Of a stretch of 62,311 nucleotides of DNA, positions 25,001-35,322 are shown one piece after another (positions within the stretch are counted from its first letter, which is position 1; every line of letters starts with the position of its first letter). A program made the translations under genes and the position numbers. The stretch spans positions 49,839 to 112,149 of the forward strand of contig MNCI01009310.1 in NCBI GenBank assembly GCA_015680685.1, read 5' to 3'. The notes below the pieces were generated by a model. That model searched no databases. It saw nothing but the letters and a program-made list of their open reading frames with translations, and was not told the DNA's origin. This DNA comes from Gnetum montanum. Lineage: Eukaryota > Streptophyta > Gnetopsida > Gnetales > Gnetaceae.

Positions 25001-25114
25001 GGACCGGCATAGCCGCACTAGACTGGTCAGTGGCTCAATAACAGCAGGCATAGCCTACACCATCTAGGGGTTTTCAAGGCTAGCAGTGTCAACAGCAGTG
25101 GTTGATGTAGCCAT
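22081..25114 (-). pseudogene. element C gag
   Basis: The start at 25114 (MATSTTAVDTAS) is chosen because D has the aligned start MIPSTTIVATS. Order: N-terminal region with ELEAKCEYEF.YYNGKEF; a Pro/Ala/His-rich spacer (24470-24000); the capsid-like block with MPLPHFTKYNGEGDP and ALDWYHALPRSSI (23930-23210, the longest open stretch being 189 codons); a Lys/Asn-rich stretch; and the zinc-knuckle-like CDYHQLCGHDTYYC at 22940-22981. This knuckle variant (C..H....H....C) is common in this lineage. Stops interrupt it at least eight times. Confidence 0.8.
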
Positions 25115-25348
25115 TCTCTATGCAGCTAGAGGATAATGATAACAAGGATAAAGATCACAAGGGCAAGCGCAAGTTAAGGCGAAAGTGGTCTTTCTATCCT
25201 GTAGGATTCCAGAGGAATCATCGAAGCGACTGATCTATATCTCACGATCACATAAACAACCATGGAGGTATTATGTTTACATCAGTCAACAATGGGTACA
25301 AACAGCTTATAGGACTACCTGTGAAATGTAGATCGAAGGTTCAGGCCC

Positions 25349-25366
25349 TCCTTCTAGCACCAAAAA
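25349..25366 (-). other. primer-binding site of element C
   Basis: Just inside the 5' LTR the minus strand reads TTGGTGCTAGAAGGAGGG. D has TTGGAGCTAGAATGAGGG at the same place (37097). It begins with TTGG as expected for pairing with a tRNA 3' CCA; I cannot name the tRNA. Confidence 0.65.
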
Positions 25367-25368
25367 AC

Positions 25369-26310
25369 TGTAACGATAGAAAACGGTGGTTGTTGGAAAC
25401 ACCTAGAAAATTTCCGTGTACATAGTTCCAACCCTGGATCCATGTGAGGGTTGTGCTAGAGAAAATGAATCTGAGTTTCCCTAAATGGTCTTGTCAATTA
25501 GATAGGAACTTACTTAATCAGTAAATTTTGTAATGATCGGATCACAAAATGAAGATTTCATTGTGAAGGTACAATATCAATTGACAGGAAAATGAGACTT
25601 GCTCTAAGATTGGATCTTGAAGATAGTGATAACAATGTAAACAATGCAAAATGATTATAAAATCAATGTAAGTAAAATGCAACAAATTGAATTTTGAGAA
25701 TGTATGATCCCAAAATTTGGTATTGAACTTATAGATAAATATGTTGAATACAATGGTTGCAAGCGGATTTTGATTTAGACGAAGTGCATGCCAAGAGCAA
25801 GAAGCTATTCAGAGATAAAACAAGCAAAGGCTAATCTACCTTGTTCTAGCCAATTTGGGCACAAGGGAGTCAGGCTTGAAGAAAAATGTCTGCTAACTTG
25901 AAGTCTCTAGTAAAAAGCTTCTCTCTGTCATCGTCGATGCTCTTCTCATCGTCTCTCCAATCTTTTTTTTTGCCAATGCTGTCAAAAATTGCCAACCCTG
26001 CCAATGTTGTCTACTGAGGTATTTATAAGATTAGGGCTAGGAGAAAAATTTGGTTTAGATGATGTTATGCTGCATTATGCTCTAAAGTGTAGTATAGCAT
26101 AACCACCCCTCAAGAAGACAGTTCATTTAGCCTTATCTTTTGCACTGAACAAACTATCTCATGACTATGCTATGATATGCTAGGAAGTGTATCATGGTGT
26201 AATGACTGCTACCAACTAAATTTTGTTGTCTTTTTCGCTACGGCTAAGTCAAATATACTACTTGCGTTACACTGTGTAGTGTAACGTGGCATAGTACAGA
26301 AAAAGTTAAG
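25369..26310 (-). repeat. element C 5' LTR, main part
   Basis: Begins TGTAACGATAG on + and follows the 3' LTR at 13703 closely to 26310. There it is interrupted inside GTTAAG by family A copy A2 and resumes at 29875. TATA box (minus) at 26020-26027. Confidence 0.9.
26306..26310 (+). repeat. target-site duplication TTAAG, left of A2
   Basis: TTAAG occurs once in the uninterrupted LTR (near 14714) but twice here, flanking A2 (26306-26310 and 29870-29874). Confidence 0.95.
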
Positions 26311-27086
26311 TGTTTGCACATTTTGGCCATTTCATGGAACAGAGATATGAGATGATTGAAACCTTCAAAATATTTCAATAGAACTATTGAAATTGCAAGA
26401 TGAAGGTATTGATTCCTATCACTTGCTAAAAAAGATTGGATGAGATGGGCTGTATTTATTCTCCCTAATTTTAATTCTTCGGATTATCAATCGGACTAAT
26501 ACTTAGCATGGGAAACAAACATATGATTTTGCTTCTCAAACCTCACTAGGTTGGAACTTTTACGTGCCCATCTCTTTTGTGGATATTCCAGAGGTCTGTC
26601 TAACTCACATTTGGAACATGCTGTGAGGTGGATTAGGTATACTAGAGTATTTTCCTCAAAGCAACATCATTGGTTGTCTACATCATCAACTAAAACATTC
26701 ATTGCATGGAGCCCTTAAGGAGGAAAGGCATGCATATTAGGAAGACCATAACATTATTGGTGGAAATAATGATGCACATATGAAAGATAGTGAACAAAAT
26801 ATTGCAAGAGATAATGTGCCAATGGTGAATGAATTGATAAGCAAGGAATTCTTTATTGTTAGAAATACTTTTAGGAATTGATCATTTGGATACTAGTAAA
26901 GAATGAGCAGGAGCTATCCTTAGGGAAAGGTGGTAAAAAATAGTGTTTCAAGCTGTCGATATTTGTTGAAGGTATCTACACTCTGCCTAAAATAATTTGG
27001 AAAGAATTTCAAAAGAAATAAGAACTTGTTAAAGAATGGAAAAGCTTAGGCAATATGTTGATCAGTAAGCTATTAAAGGGAAATAG

Positions 27087-27431
27087 ATGGAAAATAAACC
27101 AGATGATGTCATCAGGGCCCATCCCCAAGAGGAAATTATGGCAAATAATGCCTGGGATTTGAACCTTGGAGGCCTATTTTTACCATTTCCAGGTACAACA
27201 TGTAGATTACTGTGGACACCAGTATCAGCACTGTCACCAAGCTTCCAGACTAAGGTTCAAGCGCAAGCATATGGAGGCATGCCAGATGCTCAAAATCCAA
27301 ACCCATATCCTCCTCTAATAGTTAGTGTTGTGCCATCAGCGTGTCCCAGAGTCATAGCACGCCGTGGTCAAGCCACTGATCCATACAGCATTGCACAAAG
27401 GTTACGGTGGAAAGAAAGATTGCAGAACTAG
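27087..27431 (+). pseudogene. captured fragment resembling a plant bHLH transcription factor (LRL/UNE12-like)
   Basis: The 114-codon frame ends in ARRGQATDPYSIAQRLR (from about 27357). This is the conserved start of the basic region of plant bHLH factors of the LRL/UNE12 type (known form RRGQATDPHSIAERLRRER). One base lost at about 27419 shifts the frame; reading on in the next frame gives IAE, as expected, and then similarity stops at about 27430. The helix-loop-helix itself is absent. Upstream is a Gly/Pro/Asn/Gln-rich stretch like the N-terminus of such proteins. It lies in the U3 of LTR A2 and cannot make a working factor. Confidence 0.7.
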
Positions 27432-27805
27432 GGTTTGGCAGTATTATGAGCCTCAGCCATGGGGCACAGCTAGCGAGCAAAGGGCAAGTAACACATATGA
27501 AACCACTTCCACAGTCCACACCACAACAAAAAAACAGAACCGATCCATCGCTGGCACCTGCATGTTGGCCACTGCCACAGCTACACACAACATTGCCACT
27601 GACGCATTCAATAAAACATTGTTGGATCAGATCGAACGGATGCCATGTCTACCAGAAACATAATCATAGACCCCCCAATAGCACAAGGATCTAGAAGAAT
27701 TTACCAGGAGTAAGATCAGATTATTTTCACTTACAACGTCTTGTTCGAGAGATCGGATATTCGATGACCCCTGCGCTGGGACACAAATCTAAAGATGGAG
27801 GGATC

Positions 27806-27985
27806 TAGGATACACCTGCACTCGGGTCTGGGCGAGGATACTTTCCCCTCCAAATTTGTCCACTCTAAAAACACGCACGCCACCCTCGACTAAGCTCACG
27901 ATGAAGTGGAGGAAGCCTTCATGGCCATGCTGGACAACCTCTTTGTCAAAATCGCCATAAAACCCGCACACATCAACATCTTCAT
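27806..27985 (+). pseudogene. captured fragment resembling 3-ketoacyl-CoA synthase
   Basis: A frame of about 60 codons reads HSGLGEDTF, then a helix with EVEEAFMAMLDNLF, then IKPAHINIFII. This follows the order of the conserved plant KCS segment RSGLGEETY ... EEAEEVMFGALDNLF ... VKPKDIGILVVN, upstream of the catalytic Cys region. One stop (27885-27887) interrupts it. KCS enzymes condense malonyl-CoA with acyl-CoA in the ER to make very-long-chain fatty acids. Only this piece is present, about 375 bp after the bHLH piece and in the same orientation. Confidence 0.6.
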
Positions 27986-28189
27986 CATCAAATTTGCTAC
28001 AGAGATGGAGATGGTCATGGAGTTGCTGGGAAGATTGCAGAATGCTTAAGAAAAAGATGTAATGTCGTTCGGCACATGGTCAGATAGAGATGTTGCAGAT
28101 TAGGGAAGCATTTAATATTTTTAACGATTTTTTTTGACCAAGTATAAAGATCACACATGGCCCAGAATGTGGATTAATTTCACCACGTT

Positions 28190-29869
28190 AGGGGCCAATA
28201 GATATATATTTACTATGATTACTATCTCTATTACTATGATTTAAATAAAATATTTTATGATTTAAAAAAAACAAAGTTATGGGATATTTGTGTAACATCC
28301 TATATAAAGGGGACATTTGGCTATTATCCCTTTTATTCCTATAGAAGTTGTAACTTCCTATGATAGTTACAAGTATGATATTTGTAGCTAATTTTAATTT
28401 TGATTACCATGAAGCCACTTGGCAACTGAATAGGCCACTTTTCAATTGAATGGGCCACTTGGCAACTACATGGGACACTTGTCAGTTGCAGCTTTTTTAT
28501 CTCTATGGTGGTTACAACCACCCAAAATTTTTGTAACTTACCCAACTTGTTGGACAAGTAATCTCCTAGTTTGTTGGGCAAGTAATCTCCTAACTTGTTG
28601 GGAAAGTAATTAACCTCCTTACTTGGGAGAAAATTTAGCTAAGATATTTTAGAATGTAACTACCTTATGAACCCTAGAAAAAGGCTTCAGGGGTAAGAAG
28701 AAGGGGGGTGAACAATACAACACACTAGGAGTCACACATTGTGAAAGATTGCTTGTAAGATGGCTTTCTAAAGAAAATATTTTAGCCTCCTTATCATAGT
28801 CTTGTGAGTTATGCTTTATTTTTATTTTGTTTAAATTGTTTAGCTAGTGGTTTAGATAGTATCATCCTGATAATTGGCAAGTAATTTTGGGATTTTTAGA
28901 TTTCTCTTATTTTTTTTATTGCATAATTGAAATTTTCTATTAAAATTTTTCCATAGAAGCGCTTGTGTTCGAAAAACTTAAGAGCATTTTACTAGTGAAT
29001 TTGATTATTGTGCAATGTATAGGAACCGCTATTGGGATTGTTGTAAGAGAGCCTTTGCTTGTAGTCATGTCATTGAACGATTCAATAGTCAAAAGGGTTT
29101 AGAAAATCTTTGGTATTTTGATGGGACCAGAATAGCTTCTTTTATCTTTAAAGTGATTCTCCATGGTATTGCAATCAGAAATTGTCAAGTCTTTTGAAGG
29201 TTCTGTTGAATGCAATTGTTGACATCCATTATCTAGCCAAAATGGAGTCTCGTACGTGATAGTTTACACAGCAATTTTTTGGTAGCATAGTAAGATTGTT
29301 TTGAAGAAATTGCTTATTTGGGTCTTGGAAGTTTGAACAATTTGTAGTTATTAAATTTGGGGATAGCTTTATTGTGAAGTGTTTACTCATATCATTTTAC
29401 TTTGTTTAAATGTTTGAGATCTTTACACAAATCTGCTTTCTTTCCTTTCTATTCCCATTGAATCTTGCTCTATTTCTAGTTTTCTTGTGGCACTATTTCT
29501 TTCTCTGGGGAAAATTAGAAGTAGATTTTGCAGAGTTGTGTTCAAATGTTTTTACAAAATTTTATTTGTTACAAGTAGGTATTATAAAGACTGCGTAGAC
29601 TAGGCAATTGAACAAAATAGGAACTCTCAACAATCATAGTACTTGGCAAAGTTGGCTGAATATCTTTAAGATAAGTCATTTGTAGTTTACACACAATGTA
29701 ATCATTTCATTTTTCACAACCGCATACCGCAACAGCACACACACATACTCACATTAACTACTGAGTCTATTTGGAGGTATCTAGGCCTTGGTGTTGCCAG
29801 AGACCAGCAGGCACCTAAATCCTATTCGAGGACACTCGTTTGCGGTCATGTCCCAAACGGTCACCAACA
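28190..29869 (+). repeat. shared 3' part of family A (promoter, R, U5)
   Basis: Parallels 2290-3874 and about 61560-62311. It contains a decayed TATA (CCCTAGAAAAAGG, 28673), the phrase TAGCTAGTGGTTTAGATAG and the terminal GGTC...CCAACA. The small ORFs here are not conserved between copies. Confidence 0.8.
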
Positions 29870-29874
29870 TTAAG

Positions 29875-30097
29875 ATTCTTGAACATGGCTAACTTGCAAA
29901 GTTGAAGTGTTATTTCTGTGCATCCCATATTTCATTCTGTTCTCTTGGAGTCTACTACACTGAGCTGCATAGTATAGCGTAGCAGGCCCTTAGCTGAAAA
30001 TAGAAAACTTGCTGAGATATGCCACTTGTGAAAAATCCTTGCCTAAGACTCGAGACTTTACTGAATCATCGAGGTCTCAAAATTTCATGGTGTTTCA
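29875..30097 (-). repeat. element C 5' LTR, remainder
   Basis: Resumes at ATTCTTGAACATGG after A2 and matches 14715-14939, ending GGTGTTTCA. Followed by the right ATGGG duplication at 30098-30102. Confidence 0.9.
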
Positions 30098-30102
30098 ATG
30101 GG

Positions 30103-31122
30103 TATCATAAACAACATAACACTCCCATGGGAGCCCCAAGACATCGTCAGTTAGCTCCAGAACTTGTTGGCAATAGTTACTCTCATCCCAACATATCTTC
30201 AAAGGGAAAAATTAGCAAGTTTGCTTTGTTTTTCACTCCCCGGACTATCCCCTGAAGTTGTCCCTATGCTTGACCTTGCTTTCAAGAGTAGAGAAGATGT
30301 AGTCTTGGAGCACAAGCTCCACTTTGCATTCACTATTAACAATCCTTGTAACAAATGTGATAGTTTGCTAGATTCTGGCACATGCAGTTTTAGCAGTATG
30401 GTCACAGCGTAGTAGGTTTCACATCTAGCATTACACAATAGCATAGAACAGTCACGTTTGCACTCTATGGGACCCAAGACACATGGCATCCAAACCATGT
30501 TTCTCTCCCACAGCTGACTCTATAAATACCCCGGTGAACTACATTCAAGGGGTTGGCTTGAAGCTTTCTAGCGTGGTTTGATTTTGGCATTATTGGCTTG
30601 TGTAATCACTTCTCTAGAAATTGGCTTCTTGGTTAGCATTTTGGCATTTTGGCTCTCTAGCAATTAGCTGTGGTAAGAAGACTAGAAAGTATAAGATCCC
30701 TATTAACAAGCTGTTAACAATAATTTAAGGATATGTGACCATACTGCTTCATTGGAAGTTATGCCTGTTCACACTACCCATCTGTTGTACACCTTCAGTC
30801 AAGCAAAGATCAGATCCCCCAATCTTAGGGCAGTGCACTTTCCCACCCTAGCCTACTTCATTTTGTTTTGTTATTTTCATGTTTTGAATTATTCTAAATC
30901 GATTTATGTTTGTCGCTCATCGCTTAATGTGCATATAACATCTTTAAAACCAATGTTTATGGAAGGTTATTGTACACCGATTAAGTCCCTATCTGATTGA
31001 CCAAACCATTCAGGGCACCTCATTTCCGTTTACTCTAACATGGCCCTCACATGGATTCGGGGTTAGGCTGTATGCCTAGTGACCTCTCGGTGTTCCTACC
31101 ACCAATGTTTTTGGTTGCTACA
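30103..31122 (+). repeat. element B 3' LTR, right part (U3 end, R, U5)
   Basis: Continues B's LTR after element C. It carries TATAAATACC at 30521, a 3' half similar to D's LTRs (GATTAAGTCC.TATCTGATTGACC and GGGGTTAGGCT) and the end TTGGTTGCTACA at 31122. Frames within it (e.g. 30164-30412) are not considered genes. Confidence 0.8.
30521..30528 (+). promoter_or_regulatory. TATA box of element B LTR
   Basis: CTATAAATACC, matching 36512 and 53911 in D in sequence and in position relative to the LTR end. Confidence 0.6.
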
Positions 31123-32786
31123 CAAGGCACCATGCCCCCATGACTCAAGGCCATCAAAATAATCATGATTCAATGCATTACAATCATGAGAATAAATATG
31201 ATTGGAGGTTTTATTTTTTAGCTCCTCTTGCTCATGGGGGCTTCTCTTCATGTCCCATAATGCTTCCTTCATCTGATCATCTACTTGAAATGTTTCCCTT
31301 GCATCCCCATGATGACTCAAACTTGCACAAAATATAGTATAAGAAAAAGAAAAAGGATTAGGCTTTCTTAATCCAACATCCTTTCTTTGCTTCTTTTTCT
31401 TCTTCTTCACCTTCTTCTTCTTGGTGTTTGGAAGACTACCACTTAGCTTCCATTCATCACCACCATGTACATTACTTTCATGTTGTACTTCCATTTTATA
31501 GCTAAAACAATCAAATCCTTCATCACAATTCACAAATTTATCATTGCTATAATCCATAGCAAACATCTTCAAATTCTGGAAAATCATATCCCTATTAATG
31601 TCTTCACTTACAATAATAATGGCCTTCTTACAATGACCATCCCAATAGCCATAATCATCAAACAAATTACCATTATTAGTCTTCCTCTCGATAACAATGG
31701 CATCAGAAGTCACAACATGACTCTCAATTCTGTCACAATCATCACAATGATCATGATGCTTATCATTATGGTTGAACAAATCACTACCAAGCTTAAGTAG
31801 AAAACTAGCATCCATCACACTAGCTTCAACAGGAGAGATATTACTACCATCAACAAGGTCAAACTCACTCTTACTTACTTCTTCATGGCTTCTCCCATCC
31901 ATCTTTGATTCAAACTAATCTTCAATATGTGGTTTTTCAATCTCATCAAAGCTTGAAGGTTCAAGATTCCAAATAGGAGTTCCCAATTCCAATGGCTTCT
32001 CCTCTTCAAAGGAATCAACAACAACCTCTAAATCCCACGTTGGATGTACCAACTCAAAATTTAAACTCTACTCCATGGCCTTAGCATTAGATTCCTAGAA
32101 ACATCATTATAGAAATTATTCTTCCATATATTTTGTCTAGAATACTCACCTCCCTCCCATGAGATATTCTCAACTTGACATAGAATCTCCTTTTTCTTTT
32201 CACAAGATGTAGAACAATTGCAAAAATAATGAGTATCATACCTTCTACTGCTATCCTTTATCCTCCTTGAAGAAGTCCCATGATCTTTATCACTCTCTTA
32301 GCTTTGATCCTTCACCTCCCATAACTCATGAGGTAGGAACTCTCCTTGATCAACAACATATACCATCTTGGAATTTCAAGATCTCTTGATCCATTTTATG
32401 AAGCTCTTGGTGTCCTCCCTTGAAATCCTTAAGTATTGAACACTCCCTTGCTCAATAATGGATACTTGAGAACTCCTTTTCTCATTGATCTCTACTTCAC
32501 TAGACCTTTCATCTTCCCTCCCTTCTTGATGGCTAGAAGATATTCTATCAATTCTTTTTAAAATATTTTCCATGTTAGTCTTGAATTTCTCCATATCCCT
32601 TTTTGAAGTTTCTAGAAAATCTTGGTTCCTATGAACCTTTACTTTGGGAATAAATTCTTGCATCTCAACCATAAAAGCTTTAAAGGAGTCCTTAAAATCT
32701 TTAAGCTCTTGTCTAAGTTCTTGATATATCTGCTTCTTTGGAGCCATACCTAAAGCAACAAGAATGATTTCCAAAAGAAAATACAC
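31123..32786 (-). pseudogene. element E first ORF region: coiled-coil N-terminus, Lys-rich centre; family not recognised
   Basis: The frame starts with MAPKKQIYQ (ATG near 32746) or upstream at 32786. It continues through a Lys/Glu/Phe-rich likely coiled coil (32700-32560), Ser/Glu-rich sequence, and a second open stretch of 268 codons (31902-31096). That stretch is rich in Asp/His, has a KKKKVKKKKKKQRK basic run near 31390 and ends at the junction with B (31122). About 60 codons before it are open in the same frame with one stop at 31917. It lies behind a 5' LTR and a primer site, so it should be the first (gag-position) product of element E, but I see no zinc knuckle or other gag motif. Confidence 0.45.
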
Positions 32787-32860
32787 AAATATTCACAACC
32801 ATGTTTCTTTCTTTCAAAGAACAAACCAAGCTTTAACATGAAAGTGAGGAAACCTCTAAA

Positions 32861-32880
32861 CCTTTGCTCTAATCACAATT
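32861..32880 (-). other. primer-binding site of element E (initiator-Met-like)
   Basis: The minus strand reads AATTGTGATTAGAGCAAAGG, directly after the LTR end CCTACACCA. It resembles the common plant site TTGGTATCAGAGC for initiator Met tRNA, with several changes. Confidence 0.45.
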
Positions 32881-33964
32881 TGGTGTAGGGTATTGCACCT
32901 TCATAGATCCCAATAGGATCCAATCCATAACTTTCAAGTAGATTTAGCTTAGAAAGTGACAACATCATAATGAAATATATAAAAACTTCATTTTTAAGAA
33001 AATTCTCAAATACATAGAAATTACATCAAAGATGAGGAGCCAAGCTTAACTCACAACTCTCCCAAGAATCTTAGAGGCCACACTTGTCCCCTCTTAATTC
33101 TTAATTGCTCACAATGGAGCCCAAGTTGAAGACAAGACACCTATAAGAGATGAATCTCTCTTAAGTGCTCTCCCTTTCATTTCACTTAAATTCCTTGCAC
33201 AAGCTCTCTTCCCTTAAGAGCTCTCTTTCATGCCCTCTATTGGGATGCTTAGCCTTCAGTGTTTGCACTTTGGCCTTTGGCATTGCGACACTTGATACTT
33301 TGGCACTTGGCACTGCATCCCTTGCATTGGTGAAATACATCAATATTTATAACCAACCCAAAGGGAAAAATCCTAGAAACCTTTCCTAAATAGAACTTGA
33401 GGTTCTTTAGATGTTTTTCAAGTCTTCCCACCTTCTCCTTGGCTATTTTCATCTTGCTTTGGCTATTTCCTAAATTGTAATGGGCATTTTTGGAAGTTTC
33501 CCCATGCATCTAGGTCATCTTTGGTTTCATATAGATGTCTTTTATGAAATATTTGCTCATGGGAGAGATGTATACTATTTAGCTAAATGTCTTCTATGGA
33601 ATAGAGACATATTTACTTTAAGGGAGATGTCTTTGGAAAGACATCTATCTTTTTGGGAAGATGTTTATCCTAAAGGTGCTAAAAATAAAAGTGTTTATTT
33701 TGATGCTAAAAGCCTCTAAATGCCTCTGAACAAGTTTCCATAGACCCTGGAACCTTCTAAACTCATACAAATAAGCCAAAAATACCTCCAAACATTCCAA
33801 AACATCCAATAATCATCCCCAACAAAATCAACTCAAAAAGGCACATAGAGGGTAGAACAAAGGAATTGAAAGAGGTCTTCCTACACTACTTATGATGGAT
33901 CTTGTAGGAATTTTCATACTTGGTTACTTTTACATGGTTTGAACCCTCATGGACTCCTTCAACA
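32881..33964 (-). repeat. element E 5' LTR (about 1084 bp)
   Basis: On the minus strand it starts TGTTGAAGGAGTCC (33964) and ends CCCTACACCA (32881), with a TATA-like TTATAAATATTG at about 33340-33351. No second copy is in the window; the rest of E would lie beyond B's truncated left end. Confidence 0.55.
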
Positions 33965-34639
33965 ATCCATAACTTGACATATTATGGACTATTATCTCAT
34001 TCATAGCTTGTCCCTCTTTGTAGCCATTCTCTTTACTCCATCATATCCTTTAGAATGGTCTTTATTTCCTCTTTGGGAAACTAGACTAGATTATGAATGG
34101 TACATCTTGGATCTTCTTTTTTTATTTAGGAAATTAGATCCTTCATTACTTTTTCTACTTACAACTAAATTTTTTAACCTTTTTCTTTCTTAGATAACCA
34201 TTATAAATTTTATTATTTCTAATGAATTTTTTATTTTATTATACTTCTTATTATAGATTTCTTTCATTACTTTGGATACATATCTATCATGCCTTATTTC
34301 CTTGATTCTAAATTTCTTCTACATAATGCTTTAGTTGGCACCTTATGCAATGATTCATTGTTATTATACCAACTATATTTTTTATCCTCTATTGTTCACC
34401 ATATTTCCCATACTCAATTTAGAATTGATTGATGATTACTTATGTTTCATGGAAAGTTTGTCACGGCTCCCAAGATATTAGTCACATCTTTTCTTTATGA
34501 CTTATTTGCAATGTTTATAAAAAATATTTATTAATTACCAAAGTGATAATTCTACATTATGTTATAACCATATGCTAACAAAAACAATAAAAGAAATAGT
34601 GATTAAAAAGGAAGTTCAACCCTAAACTACCAATCAAAA
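33965..34639. other. T-rich sequence, no gene seen
   Basis: A 69-codon + frame (33984-34193) is hydrophobic because the DNA is T-rich. Nothing recognisable; it may be an older insertion or part of the LINE's 5' region. Confidence 0.4.
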
Positions 34640-35024
34640 AGACATTATGAGTAGGCAATAAGGGTAATAAACCTTGCACTATTTGGTTAAGATTTGATAC
34701 TTTAGAAGCTAAAAAGCTAATTTGGGAGCATTGTGAACATTTTTGTGTTTATAAAATTTAGGTAAATAAAGATTTGACCAAACATGAATTGTCAAAGCAT
34801 GTTGAGAAACATCAGAGAGTTGAACAAGCTCAAGAGGTTGGAATGGTAACATATTTAAATCTAGAAAATATTGTAATTATTACCAATATAAAGTATGTTA
34901 AAAGTTTTTTAAAAAACATATAGAACCTCTATGTTGTGGTTTTTTAAATATTGAAGGATCAATTACTAGTAAACTAGTAGCTCTATGTAGTCTAAATTGT
35001 CTGTTGCTTTTGACATTTTTGGGT
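34640..35024 (+). mobile_element. LINE, left part (ORF1 end and start of endonuclease), split by element D
   Basis: The frame KPCTIWLRFDTLEAKKLIWEH, with VNKDLTKHELSKH after it (34650-34840), resembles the C-terminal domain of L1-type ORF1 proteins (a '.N.DL....R' block). The frame just before D (LVALCSLNCLLLLTFLGL) joins across D to VKTWEIEDS, giving the 'GL.ETW' motif of LINE endonucleases. This supports D having landed in the LINE. Frames contain stops. Confidence 0.55.
35020..35024 (+). repeat. target-site duplication TGGGT, left of element D
   Basis: TGGGT directly precedes TGAAACATC and recurs at 54516-54520 directly after the other LTR end. Confidence 0.95.
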
Positions 35025-35322
35025 TGAAACATCATAAAATTTCGAGACCCTCTTGCTTCACCAGGTTCTTAGAATTTAGGCAAGGACTTGAGCAAGTGTA
35101 GCATCATGATCATTGGGAAATGAGGCATAAACACTGAAGATTGACTATGTAGTCTAGCAAGTTTTCTACTTCCAGGATTGGCAGGCTCAATGGACTCTTC
35201 GGCCTACCCACCTGGACAATTCGCTCGGCTGATAGTCTAACCAAAAACTATGCTAGGAGTTGTTTACAATGCTTAGGATGGACAAAATAGTTTAGCAAGT
35301 TTTCTAGTGAGGAAGTCTACTA

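Larger units (their letters stand above)
26311..29869 (+). mobile_element. family A LTR copy A2: insertion with captured gene fragments
   Basis: Starts TGTTTGCACATTTTGG, ends GGTCACCAACA, flanked by TTAAG duplications in C's 5' LTR. Removing it and one duplication restores the C LTR exactly, so the boundaries are firm. It shares the first ~31 bp and the part from about 28190 on with A1 and A3. There is no internal region, so formally it is a 3.56 kb solo LTR (or a non-autonomous unit with the same ends). The segment 26345-28190 is unique and holds pieces resembling two host genes. Confidence 0.9.
13703..30097 (-). mobile_element. element C: complete Tat-type Ty3/gypsy element, minus strand
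   Basis: Both LTRs (TGTAAC...GTGTTTCA as written on +) and a matching ATGGG duplication are present. Transcribed right to left, the order is 5' LTR, primer site, gag, protease, tandem arrays around an antisense ORF, RT, two RNase H domains, integrase, 3' array, polypurine tract, 3' LTR. The span is 16.4 kb including the nested LTR A2 (26311-29869), so about 12.8 kb of its own. The two LTRs differ by many scattered substitutions, often CG to TG or CA, so this is an old insertion. Most frames carry stops. Confidence 0.92.
7830..31122 (+). mobile_element. element B: 5'-truncated Tat-type Ty3/gypsy element, interrupted by element C
   Basis: B begins inside reverse transcriptase and runs through RNase H, a second RNase H-like domain, integrase, a tandem array and a polypurine tract into its 3' LTR (12512-13702 plus 30103-31122). 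The LTR is split by element C, whose ATGGG target duplication lies at 13698-13702 and 30098-30102. The 5' LTR, gag, protease and N-terminal RT are missing. Stops interrupt pol every 20-110 codons. The right end (TTGCTACA) abuts coding sequence of element E, so B probably inserted into E; the left counterpart is lost. Confidence 0.85.

Noticed and set aside
27364-27694. Overlapping 95-99 codon ORFs after the bHLH piece
   Set aside because: They overlap in two frames, have low-complexity Thr/Gln/His content, and match nothing recognised; probably chance frames in less AT-rich DNA.
29015-29197. Small ORF in the shared part of LTR A2
   Set aside because: The corresponding positions in A1 are not open in the same frame.
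31465-31800. 111-codon plus-strand ORF rich in Ile/Thr/His
   Set aside because: Shadow of the 268-codon minus-strand frame of element E, which continues the longer coding region.
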